Assembly: GCA_025403435.1 (NCBI GenBank)
Contig: CM046337.1
Location: 5,153,501-5,217,500 of the forward strand
DNA: 64,000 bases
Source of the DNA: Artocarpus heterophyllus
Lineage: Eukaryota > Streptophyta > Magnoliopsida > Rosales > Moraceae
Reading direction: 5' to 3'
Part shown: piece by piece, positions 47,836 to 58,559 of the stretch
Numbering within the stretch: position 1 is the first letter of the stretch
How the letters are laid out: each line of letters starts with the position of its first letter
The notes under the pieces: model-generated
Databases searched by the model: none
What the model saw: the letters and a program-made list of their open reading frames with translations, nothing else
What the model was told of the DNA's origin: nothing
Program-made: the position numbers and the translations under genes

Positions 47836-48175
47836 TATCACAAAGTGCTTTTTCAACTATAAGATTTAACAAATGGTATGAGCCTTCAAATTTATTAAAA
47901 CAATAAATTTATTATTTCTCATTCTCAAGAAAAGTACGGGGGCCAGTTTGGCAAAGTTTTTGATCATCAGGTCCTGCCAACTTTCATGACGTGTAATTCT
48001 GCAAAAGTACATCCAAAATTAAAGTGAACAAAAAGACTGGCTAATATTGGTTGGACTTGCGGGTTGAAAAGCTGCTCTGCACGTGGGATGATTCCTTCCT
48101 GGCCTAACAGAGTCAGATCCTATGAATCAGATTTTATCTCTTTGTTGTTGTCCTAGGTACGTTCTTTTTAGAAAG
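47836..48175. repeat. Segment homologous to TNL 3' flanks
   Basis: The serpin 3' flank matches the 3' flanks of the two TNL genes (about 27845-28855, interrupted by the solo LTR, and 39520-39975). Shared landmarks are CTTTTTCAACTA, GCAAAAGTACATCCAAAATT, GGTTGGACTTG, AAAGCTGCTC and CCTATGAATCAGA-like sequence. It is a third, more diverged copy. Confidence 0.8.
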
Positions 48176-50583
48176 TAAGAAAATAAAAAGTCATGATGAC
48201 CTTCAAGCTTAGACATAAATGCGATAAGCGACAAAAATATGGACGGTTTGCTTTTTCCAACTTTCCTCTCTCTCTCTCTCTCTCTCCAAATCACTAAACC
48301 ATTGGAATCCATCCCTCGTAAGCCATGAGGGTTTGCATCTATTAACGGTTTCTAATCTTATTATAAATATGCATTGGTGATGAGCAGTGATGTGAGACTC
48401 AAAATTAAACAAAAATTTAAGAGAGTATAAAATTTATTTTTAAATTTTTAGTGGAGGTTACATGTATATAAACATAATACAATACATATTCACATGCAAC
48501 GGATTAAAAAAATTGAGACAGGTCTTAAATCCCCACTGGGCTTCAGCTGGCTCTGTGGATGATGATGAGTGCAAAACTTTTTGAATACTCTCTCATAAAC
48601 ATCCTTTATTAAAAATGCTTTTCTCTTATTAAACTTTCAAAATTGTTCTTTTTTTAATTTTATTTTTTAAAATATTAATTACACATTTATTATTTTACCC
48701 ATTATAATTCAATATCAAAAATCAAAAACCCTAATTCTCTCTCGATTTCCTCATCAAGAAATGAGAAAGGAGAGTAACTTGAACTTTAACAAATCACTAA
48801 TTTTTAATAAATGGGAGGTTTTAATAAGTGGATTTCTAATAAAATGGTAGTTTTAACAAGTGATTTGTTGGAGGATATTTTTAATAAATTGGGGCATCTG
48901 GAGAGCATTCTTGTAAGTTGTTCAAGCTTTTTTCATAAAATCTAACAAAATTCTCTTCTTTTTTTAACTGAAATATAACAAGATTCAAGTCTTTTTAAAT
49001 ATAGTTATTTAAATAACTTGAAAAGGAAATAAGGGCTCCTCAAAAAAAAAGGAAAAGGACATAAGTGGTTTAAATAATTAAATAATTGAAAATACGTGGT
49101 TATTTTCTAATTAAATGGGAAAAAAAAAGAATTTACAAGTATTTTGGATTTGACAAACCCTACATTATATATAGAAAGAAAAGGGTCTCCACCTTGAGAA
49201 AAAAGCAGAGACGGTAGGGGGTGATTTCTTCTTGATTTCGAGGTAAGAATTCATTTTCAGCATCCGGTTTTCTTGAAACTGAGATGATTTAAGGAAAAAT
49301 TTGCTCATATAATGTTAAGAGTTTGACAGACTCCAGATATATTTTTAAGAAGTTAAGTCAGATCATATTGAATAAATCTTTATTCTTTAAGGACTAATGT
49401 ACGTAAGAATAATTTTACTATTTTAAATAACTAGAACATTAGTTAACATGGAAATTTCTAGTGACTTAGACATCAACAGCAAAAGACTGAATTAGACATC
49501 AACAATAATAATATATCTAGTCAAAAATAACAAAATTTCTTGGTGTTTATATTAATTTAGATGAATGGCGGAGCTATGATTTATTGAGAAGGGGGGCCAA
49601 ATTTTTTATTAAGATTATACTAACATGTAGAAAACTATCAATTTAAGAGGGGTCAAGTCTAATTTATACACATTCTTACTATATTTAAATTAAAATCACT
49701 GTATGAAAAAAAAAAAAGAAAAAGGCTACGGCCTCCTTGCCCCTGTCTCCGTCGTTGATTTAGATGACCTATGATAAATTTCGGGAGAATCAGGCACTAA
49801 AGATGAGAGAGCATGTGGCAGCATTAGGGGTGATATCTTTTAATGGTTTTGGAGAACTCTTGACGAGTAGAATACGTTTATATAGTTTCACAATTTATAT
49901 ATCAAACTTACGAATTGTTAAAAACAAGACTAGCAAGTTTGGAAAACATTGGGTAGGTTGGGTCGAATTGGAAATCTATTTTTAGTGTAAATTTTTAGTT
50001 CCTTCATGCTTATATTAATATACCATTGTCAGAGGTAATTGATTGAGAGTGTGTTTGGGAACATATATAGTTAGAACTAATATATTAGAATAAAAATACT
50101 GTAGCATGTGAAGACTTTATATATATTTTTACTTAATGTTGTAGTAATCGGAACTAATAAGTTAAACAATGATCTCAAAGACACCCTAATTCGATCACAT
50201 GAGGATCGTGAAAAAAGAAAATAACCCATCTTTTTTTTAGTGTCTTTTCGGTTAGTGGCCAATGTTGTTCTTTCGGAACGTTTTACATATATTATTTTTT
50301 TCTAATTTAAAATAATCTTAAATATGTAAATTTTCCCTTGAGGGTTTTTTTAGGTGGATTTAGAATTATCCATCCGAGTATTATTGAAAAACTTGTCCAC
50401 GATTTATAGGTATAGTAGATTCGGACCCTTCTTTAGGTTAGCTTTGAGTCGAATTAATGTTTTACTATTACGATTATGGCCATAAAAACTTGTCTATGAT
50501 TATGATTGTTTTTGATATATATTAATATACCAATTACGATTATGTGTGCCTATTTTTGCGTGTTTGAAGGTTAGCTTGCAGTA
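48176..50583. other. Intergenic DNA, no gene seen
   Basis: AT-rich sequence with a (CT)n run at 48267-48287. The piece at 50050-50190 is one of the short hairpin repeats. No exon or RNA gene could be supported. Confidence 0.5.
50050..50190. repeat. Short MITE-like hairpin repeat (GTAGCATGTGA family)
   Basis: Starts near GTGTTTGGGAAC, has CTGTAGCATGTGAAGACTTT in the middle and a complementary TTGTAGTAATC segment after it. Related sequences occur at about 12045-12150, 30205-30290, 41318-41400, 55080-55230, 56820-56965, 59040-59200 and 62468-62640. Confidence 0.55.
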
Positions 50584-50880
50584 ATGTACAAGACTACTAT
50601 GGCTGAGATCTTGCAAAAGAACCAAATTTATAATGGGCAACTCGAATTCGAAAAACATGAAGAAGACGATGAGGTTGTCGATACGGTTTTTGAAGATATT
50701 CAGGATGAAGCAGAAGAAGATGAGATGTTTTCTTTTTTAATTGAACAACTAGAACCAGAACGATTATGAAAACTACTGTTGCTGATACAAAAACAATTGC
50801 AGAAATACCGACAGCAAGAAGACCAACAGCGGTTGTTTCAACATCCACAAGTCCAGATGATGAGGCAACAACAGTCATAG
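50584..50880 (+). pseudogene. Unidentified ORF fragment, acidic then Gln-rich
   Basis: An ATG-started frame codes 61 residues with an acidic centre (HEEDDEVVDTVFEDI, DEAEEDE) and stops at TGA 50767-50769. The same frame then runs on for 36 more codons (LLLLIQKQLQKYRQQEDQQR, HPQVQMMRQQQS) to TAG at 50878. Continuity of biased composition across the TGA suggests a decayed coding sequence. I do not recognise the family. It could equally be a chance frame. Confidence 0.3.
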
Positions 50881-51689
50881 ATCAAACTGCAAAAAGAACC
50901 TAATCAACAAAAACATCGTGAATGCTAGAGTATGGTGACCCAAATTTTGTTTTGATTCGGCCCAAAAGTTTGTGTTTAATTGTTCTAAATTTTTAGACTT
51001 GAACCGGAGAGAAATTATTTGTTGCCGGTTATTCTTTTTTTTCTAGGGAATATATATTTGGTGTCAACTTGAACTTAATTAACACTCATTTTATCAGAAA
51101 ATTATAAAAAGACTAGAAGGGTCAATATGTGCTTTGCTTAATTTTGAGATTTGCATAAGATTTCCTACGATTTTAAATTGATAACCTGATTTTCTTGTTG
51201 ATTTTAATCATTTTATAATAACACAACTTGACACGAATGTTTTTTTAATTAATGAAAGCTAGTGATAAACTAGATATTGAGTTTCTCTTTTTCTATATAT
51301 CCTAGATTCCTCCTAGTTTTACAATTCAAAAGGTAAGTGGAAAAACCATGCCAAATAATTATCGCCTTAATCCACGACAGATTGAGGTTGCGCAACCAAA
51401 AAAAAAATCTCTTTAACATAAAGCAACATCTTGAAAATATAATAAATACCCCTTTAAAAAAAAAAGAAAATATAATGGATACTATAGGTTAAGACTAATG
51501 TTCCAACTGAGGAAGAAAACGACAAAGCGCATGGGGATTCACATGGAGTTATGAGACATATTATCCTAAATTCGTATGACTTGGACTATTAGAGAGTAAG
51601 GGCAACCAAATTATGTGGCATCACGTGGATGGGTATACACACACACAACACAGCTAACAAACATGATCCTATCTAAGCTAATATTATAT
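50881..51689. other. Intergenic DNA, no gene seen
   Basis: AT-rich, with a short CA run near 51635. No support for exons or RNA genes. Confidence 0.5.
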
Positions 51690-51981
51690 ATATGTAAGCA
51701 TCACGTTATTTGAATATTTTTTTAAAAAAGAAAATGCACGCCTTTATTAAATTAGACCAAATCAGCACTTAATCGGATTTACCATAAGCAATTTAATTGC
51801 TAAATTAACAGTAAAAAAACTAGAGCTCAGGAATAAAGGGTAAAGACCATATATCTATTTTTTCTTGTAAGGTGTTGAAAATAGGTACAATATATATTCG
51901 TGTATATATATTGCGTATTTGATGGTACTAATAGTAATGAATAGTTAAAATAATAATAATAATAATAATGATGATGATGAT

Positions 51982-52772
51982 TGTTGAGGGAAATCCTCTT
52001 GATGAGAAAATCATCTGAAGTTCATACCCTCTTAAAACCGAGCACCCGAACAGGTTGGCTGAAATGACCAATCCGACCAGGACGGTATCTGTCCGACCAG
52101 GGACCTGTCCGACCAGGGACCCGTCCGACCAGGATCTGCCCGACCAGGGACCTGTCCGACCAGATACCCGTCCGACCAGGATCTGCCCGACCAGGGACCT
52201 GTCCGACCAGGGACCCGTCCGACCAGGATCTGCCCGACCAGGGACCTGTTCGACCAGGATCTGCCCGACCAGGGACCCGTCCGACCAGGATCTGCCCGAC
52301 CAGGGACCTGTCCGACTAGAGACCTGTCTGACCGGGACCTGTCCAACCAGGGACCTGTCCGACCAGGATCTGTCCGACTTACCCAAAGACTACCACGTGG
52401 CACCATCTCAACCCTCCGTTGGGCAATCCTCCTTCTCCGGAGATCGTGACACCTGTTGCTGGACACCTGGGTTACGGGCCAAACCGGTCCATACCCGGAT
52501 CCAAGCTAAATTCTATAAATAGGAGCATCAACTCCACCACAAAGGTACGAGCATTCTTCCCTTGCCTACTCTGCCTTTCCTTAGCTCTTCCCGGTCAGAA
52601 CACTGACTTGAGCGTCGGAGCGCCCTTGGCAGACACCAAACCGGTGTCCCCATACTCCGAGGCCTTCTCTCCTCTTGCAGATCCTACCAAACTAGGCCGA
52701 GCCGGGCAGAACAGGGAACCCGACCACCGTACGTCCCCGCACACGGTGTTGTGCCGAAATCAGGCATCAACA
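51982..52772 (+). repeat. Left LTR
   Basis: 791 bp. U3 contains a minisatellite at about 52079-52375 of 15-17-bp units such as CCGACCAGGGACCTGT and CCGACCAGGATCTGCC. A TATAAATA box is at 52514-52521. Confidence 0.93.
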
Positions 52773-52850
52773 TTTTGGCGCTAGAAGGAGGGCCCCGCAC
52801 CTTTTCAGCAGCCTCAGCTCTTCCCCCCAGACATTCCCTGGACGACAGAG

Positions 52851-54043
52851 ACCCAAGGTCCAGGACGAAGAGTCCGACCAGGTCCGAGAAGGTTACGCCG
52901 ACCACAGAGGCCAGGTCCGAGCCACGGCCGACCAGGTCCAGGACGAAGAGTCCAACCAGGCTACGACCGAGACCCAAGGTCCAGGACGAAGAGTCCGACC
53001 AGGTCCGAGAAGGTTACGCCGACCATAGAGGCCAGGTCCGAGCTACGGCCGACCAGGTCCAGGACGAAGAGTCCATCCAGGCTACGTCCGAGACCCAAGG
53101 TCCAGGACGAAGAGTCCGACCAGGTCCGAGAAGGTTACGCCGACCACAGAGGCCAGGTCCGAGCTACGGCCGACCAGGTCCAGGACGAAGAGTCCAACCA
53201 GGCTACGACCGAGACCCAAGGTCCAGGACGAAGAGTCCGACCAGGTCCGAGAAGGTTACGCCGACCACAGAGGCCAGGTCCGAGCTACGGCCGACCAGGT
53301 CCAGGACGAAGAGTCCAACCAGGCTACGACCGAGACCCAAGGTCCAGGACGAAGAGTCCGACCAGGTCCGAGAAGGTTACGCCGACCATAGAGGCCAGGT
53401 CCGAGCTACGGCCGACCAGGTCCAAGACGAAGAGTCCAACCAGGCTACGACCGAGACCCAAGGTCTAGGACGAAGAGTCCGACCAGGTCCGAGAAGGTTA
53501 CGCCGACCACAGAGGCCAGGTCCGAGCTACGGCCGACCAGGTCTAGGACGAAGAGTCCAACCAGGCTACGACCGAGACCCAAGGTCCAGGACGAAGAGTC
53601 CGACCAGGTCCGAGAAGGTTACGCCGACCATAGAGGCCAGGTCTGAGCTACGGCCGACCAGGTCCAGGACGAAGAGTCCAACCAGGCTACGACCGAGACC
53701 CAAGGTCCAGGACGAAGAGTCCGACCAGGTCCGAGAAGGTTAGCCGACCAGAGAGGCCAGGTCCAAGCTACGGCCGACCAGGTCCAGGACGAAGAGTCCA
53801 ACCAGGCTACGACCGAGACCCAAGGTCCAGGACGAAGAGTCCGACCAGGTCCGAGAAGGTTACGCCGACCACAGAGGCCAGGTCTGAGCTACGGCCGACC
53901 AGGTCTAGGACGAAGAGTCCATCCAGGCTACGACCGAGACCCAAGGTCCAGGACGAAGAGTCCGACCAGGTCCGAGAAGGTTATGCCGACCACAGAGGCC
54001 AGGTCCGAGCTACGGCCGACTAGGTCCAGGACGAAGAGTCCCG
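52851..54043 (+). repeat. 121-bp minisatellite array, about ten units
   Basis: ACCCAAGGTC recurs at 52851, 52972, 53093, 53214, 53335, 53456, 53577, 53698, 53818 and 53939, a period of 121 (one interval is 120 because of a 1-bp deletion near 53743). Each unit holds two similar halves with GGTCCAGGACGAAGAGTCC. Since 121 is one more than a multiple of three, an open frame of 330 codons (52751-53743) cycles through all three frames of the repeat. It is Arg/Pro/Ser-rich and has no known domain, so it is probably not a real protein. Confidence 0.95.
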
Positions 54044-54129
54044 GCAGGATATGCTCACAAAAAATATTTCCCAACTACATCAAGACTTCGATGCTGATGA
54101 CCTCCACCACCAAAGTCTTGGGGGGCTAC

Positions 54130-54881
54130 TGTTGAGGGAAATCTTCTTGATGAGAAAATCATCTGAAGTTCATACCCTCTTAAAACCGAGCACCCGAACA
54201 GGTTGGCTGAAATGACCAATCCGACCAGGACGGTATCTGTCCGACCAGGGACCTGTCCGACTAGGGACCCGTCCGACCAGGATCTGCCTGACCAGGGACC
54301 TGTCCGACCAGATACCCGTCCGACCAGGATCTGCCCGACCAGGGACCTGTCCGACCAGGGACCCGTCCGACCAGGAACCAGGGACCTGTCCGACCAGGAT
54401 CTGCCCGACCAGGGACCTGTCCGACCAAGGACCCGTCCGACCAGGATCTGCCCGACCAGGGACCTGTCCGACCAGGATCTGTCCGACTTACCCAAAGACC
54501 ACCACGTGGCACCATCTCAACCCTCCGTTGGGCAATCCTCCTTCTCCGGAGATCGTGACACCTGTTGCTGGACACCTGGGTTACGGGCCAAACCGGTCCA
54601 TACCCGGATCCAAGCTAAACTCTATAAATAGGAGCATCAACTCCACCACAAAGGTACAGGCATTCTTCCCTCGCCTACTCTGCCTTTCCTTAGCTCTTCC
54701 CGGTCGGAACACTGACTTGAGCGTCGGAGCGCCCTTGGCAGACACCAAACCGGTGTCCCCATACTCCGAGGCCTTCTCTCCTCTTGCAGATCCGACCAGA
54801 CTAGGCCGAGCTGGGCAGAACAGGGAACCCGACCACCGTGCGTCCCCGCACGCGGTGTTGTGCCGAAATCAGGCATCAACA
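54130..54881 (+). repeat. Right LTR
   Basis: 752 bp. It has the same layout as the left LTR with fewer minisatellite units (about 54237-54487). TATAAATA is at 54623-54630. Confidence 0.93.
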
Positions 54882-55916
54882 ATGATGATGATGATGATTT
54901 GCGATTTATCCACGGATTAAGGCTTTAGCAAAAGTTAGCCATTGTCTAGTTTTACAAATTCAATTTGTTTAACAAAATCTTATCAGATTTTATAATTAAC
55001 CAACTGCAATCACTCTTTTTTTTAATCATCATTGAATGGCACAACATGCTCTATCTCTCTCCTTTTTTTATGAGTAGTGAAGAGTGTGTTTGAAAAGTCA
55101 ATTAGAACTTAAAAATTATAACATATGAGAATTTTATATTATAGTAAATTTTTTAATTTTTAGTATAGCATGTAAAAACTTTACACTATATAAATTAAAC
55201 TTTATTTTTCTAGCATGCTAGAAGCCAAAATCATTTTGCAAAGACTTATTTGGGCTTCCAAGAAATCATTAGAAGAGAAAGACAAACGACTTTTTTTTTT
55301 GAAATACTTTTTAAAATAAATAGTAATTTAATAAAATATCTAAAATAAATAGTAGATGTTATTCACTTCAAATATTACAGATCCTACTAGTTACTTGAAA
55401 AAGTATTTCAAGTAAAAAAACTGTTAGTTTCCATAATTTCTACTAATAATTTTTGGAGAATCATTGGCGATATTGATCCCAAGAAGGGGACAGTGCAGGG
55501 ATATTACTGTTCCGTTTTCCAACCTCTGAAATTTTGATCCTACTCAAGATTCTCAAAGATCGATTCTCAAAAAATTTATGATGGTCAACTAAATTGGTAT
55601 ACAGGCCAAGAAAGTTTGTTATTTTCAACCATCTAGGCTGCTATTAATTCTTATTTTTTGATTGGTTTTTGAAAATAGTGATGGAGATGGCCTTATAGGG
55701 ATGCAGAATTAAATTCAGCATTAACTAGTTATATATGTCCACGAATACATAACGTCCATCACATTTAATGAAAGAAAAAAAAAAAAGAGGAAAAAAAGGA
55801 AGAGTACTGATGTTTGTTAAAGAAAAGTAAAGGAGATGCTCTCATTTCGGAAGATTGGGATTAGCCGGCCCTAGGAAAAGAACGAGAAGGAGAGAAAAGG
55901 GAGAGTGGAGGACTTA

Positions 55917-56609
55917 TGTTTAATTATTAGGTTGGCTGAGATTTGATAGAATCAGACTATTTATCGGTTAAATTAAAAAATTAATTTAAGATAAATTTAT
56001 TGAATTATTATGAATATTTATTTTCTTAGAGATTATCTAGATATTGTTGTTTTAATCAGATAATTTTTCTCTTTGATTATTTGAATTAAAACTGAAGTTT
56101 TATCTAAAGAATCTCGGGTGAGAAATAAAAGATTCGTAAGGATCATTTATCTTAAGTTCGGCAGGCCAGAGTAAATTTGGCAAGCGATTTGCCAGTTCGG
56201 CCTGCCGACCGAACGATAATCTAATCACATGTTTTTACGTGATTTTATCATATATTTGATCTAGATTCAAATTTTTGAAACCTTATCTGATAAGGACTAA
56301 CCCTTGAGCATAACCTCTATAAATAGAAAGTGAGACCCATAAGTTATTTAGATCAATTGAGAGATCAAGAATGAGCATTCTATACTGTGAGTCTCTGCAA
56401 CTCCCTAAAGAGCTATTGTTCACAAATCATGAACCTTAGTTCTGGTATCTCTTGATTAGTTGGAAGGAGAGTCATCGGAGAAAAACTGTACGAGGTGTGC
56501 CCACATATACTTTGATCTTTGAATAAAAAATAGCAAAGAAACCAATTGTTTGAGGCTATTTTGAACGCCTTTCTCTTCACAGATTGCAAGGAGCTCTTCA
56601 GCATTAAAC
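55917..56609 (+). mobile_element. Possible solo LTR downstream of unit A1
   Basis: This segment lies where A1 loses similarity to A2. It starts TGTTTAATTATTAGG, ends near CATTAAAC, and has CTATAAATAG at about 56321-56330 and GAATAAAAAATAGC near 56521, a layout like LTR promoter and polyadenylation signals. No target duplication was seen, so the limits are tentative. Confidence 0.35.
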
Positions 56610-56732
56610 GGTTAGTAAGAACTGGTTAATTTATGCATGTAACATGTCAAATTTGTGTTTTGAAAAATACTTTAGTATAAAAAAATTTTAATTTCTGTTG
56701 CGTACTATTTTTTTAACAGTTGTAGCAAAAGT

Positions 56733-58440
56733 TGAGCCTTGTCCGATTTTACAAATTCAATTTATTCAAGAAAATCTTATCAGCTTTTATAATTAACCCA
56801 CCGCAATCACTCTAAACGGTTCTTTGGCTGAGTGGTTCCCACCACAAACTCAATTATGAACAGTGTAAAGCTCTCACATGCTACAGTAACAATAAAAAAA
56901 ATTGTTACAATGTAAAGCTCTTACATGCTTTAATTAAAATGGTTCTAACCAACAGTTTCTACCACCTTTTCAAACATCTATGCATTGAATAGTTGAATGT
57001 GCTCTCCCTCTCTCTTAAAATGAAAAATTTGTTGAATATATAATGGAAAATCAAATACTGAAATTGTTTTACAAGGACTTTTTATTTGTGCTGCCAGGAA
57101 ATCATTATTAGAAAAAGACAAACAACATTTTGTTTTCCAACTTTTATGAAGTAAATAGGAGCTTAACAATATTTTAAAGAAAACAACAAATTTTTCCATA
57201 GCCCATGTTTTACCAATAAATGTGCTATTTACTTAAAAATATTATAAAAACTCCCATTTTTTGCAAAAAAAAAAGCAAAAAAATCTATTCACTGTAATTT
57301 CTACTAATTACAGTTTTTAGGAGAACTAGTAATAATATTGATCCTATGAAGGGGGACAGAGCAGGGATATTATTTGTTCCGAATTCCAACTTCTGGAATT
57401 TTAATCCTACTCAAGATTCTCAAAGATCGGGTTCTCTCTATATATATATATTCTAGAGGACGTATATGATGGTCAACTAAATTGATATGTAGGCCAAGAA
57501 CTTTCGTTATTTTCTACTAGCTAGGCTGGTACTAATTGTTGATGGGTTTTCTACTAGCTAGGCATGCAGAATTAAGATTCGGCATTAACTAGTTATATAT
57601 CTCCACGAATATATATGATCCATCCCTAGTTTTAATGATAGAAAGAAACATGCAAAAAATAATAATAGTAATAATAATAATGAGGTTTATTCACGTCTCC
57701 ATTCATGTATATATCAACTGATAATCAACTAATAGTTGAGACTTTATTGACCTTTATTTTTTGTACTCATTTATTTGAGAAATTCTATGTGTTCCTTGTG
57801 CTATAAGTCATACGTGCTAATGCTATCAAATGATAACACACTAGCAATTCATAATGTTTTAGCTCAATGTCTTGAAACTATGAACAAATAACCATGAGCC
57901 AGAGCAAATCATTAACGCAATGACGACATATTCTTAAAATTTAAAAGGAATTAAACGAGTTCCGTTAGAGACATTTGTTAATTTCTTCGAAATCCATATA
58001 TAGGTCAAACCATGGATTAGAAGTTGAATTAGTCCAATTCTATCTACCACAGGTTTTCCACGAGAGAAAAAAAGGAAAGGGGTTTCATTCATGACAAGAA
58101 GGGAGCCAGAAAAATCAAAGGTAGAGAGCCGAGGTTTGATTGAACTAATAAGGTAAGAGTCGAAATATAATTTCAAGAGAGACATAATGTAATTTTAGAA
58201 GATAGACAGAATACGATTTTTATAAAATTCATATACAAATTAAAAAAAAAATTATAGAGGGGCACCAATCACCCATCCTTTATTTTTTAAAAATTTAGGG
58301 TGGAGTGAAATACAATTTCGATAAGGACAAAACGTAATTTTAAAAGAAAAATAAAATACAATTTTAATAAAATTTCATGTACAAAAATTTGAAAGAAAAA
58401 ATTAGAGAGGTACCGGTCACCCATAATTGTCCTTTTTTGA
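56733..58440. repeat. Array unit B1
   Basis: Shares with B2 (61573-63110) AGCCTTGTCCGATTTTACAA, ATATAATGGAAAATCAAAT, GGGGACAGAGCAGGGATATT, the AATAATAATAATGAGG tract and the tail CACAGGTTTTCCACGAGAG. It carries a short hairpin repeat at about 56820-56965 that B2 lacks at that place. Confidence 0.85.
56820..56965. repeat. Short MITE-like hairpin repeat in unit B1
   Basis: Contains GTGTAAAGCTCTCACATGCT and, after AACAATAAAAAAAATTGTTA, the related ATGTAAAGCTCTTACATGCT. The AATTGTTAC/GTAACAAT core can pair. B2 lacks this insert at the same place. Confidence 0.6.
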
Positions 58441-58559
58441 CTCCGCGTCTATTCATGCATGATTAAGAAAAAGGGGTGAAAGAGAGTATAAAAATAATGG
58501 TATACGTACGGGAATATCACTTGATGATACGAGAGAAGCAAAAGCCAATATTTTATTTT

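Larger units (their letters stand above)
51982..54881 (+). mobile_element. Non-autonomous LTR retrotransposon with internal minisatellite, 2.9 kb
   Basis: Two direct LTRs, 51982-52772 (791 bp) and 54130-54881 (752 bp), both start TGTTGAGGGAAAT and end GGCATCAACA. The 5-bp repeats ATGAT flank the element (51977-51981, 54882-54886), although they lie in an (ATG)n tract. After the left LTR comes TTTTGGCGCTAGAAGGAGGG, a primer-binding-site-like sequence. Before the right LTR lies AAAGTCTTGGGGGGCTAC, a polypurine-tract-like sequence. No gag, protease, reverse transcriptase or integrase is present. The LTRs differ at roughly a dozen visible bases outside their minisatellites, so the insertion is fairly young. 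The ends resemble Ty3/gypsy-type derivatives, but the autonomous partner is not in the window. Confidence 0.93.
51690..55905. repeat. Array unit A1, interrupted by an LTR retrotransposon
   Basis: Outside the insertion at 51982-54881, this unit matches A2 (58560-59850) in order: AGCATCACGTTATTTGAATA, CTTAATCGGATTTACC, the (ATG)n tract, TTTTACAAATTCAATTTG, CAACTGCAATCACTC, GGGGACAGTGCAGGGATATT and GATTGGGATTAGCCGGCC. Homology ends near 55905. It contains no coding sequence. Confidence 0.85.

Noticed and set aside
52032..52466. Minus-strand frames of 144-152 codons with repeated GRTGPWSGRSWSD-like peptides
   Set aside because: They are translations of the LTR minisatellite and occur in overlapping frames on both strands; no independent sign of coding.
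52079..54043. Regularly spaced repeats suggesting a CRISPR array
   Set aside because: Units are contiguous with no unique spacers, lie in and between LTRs, and the genome is eukaryotic.
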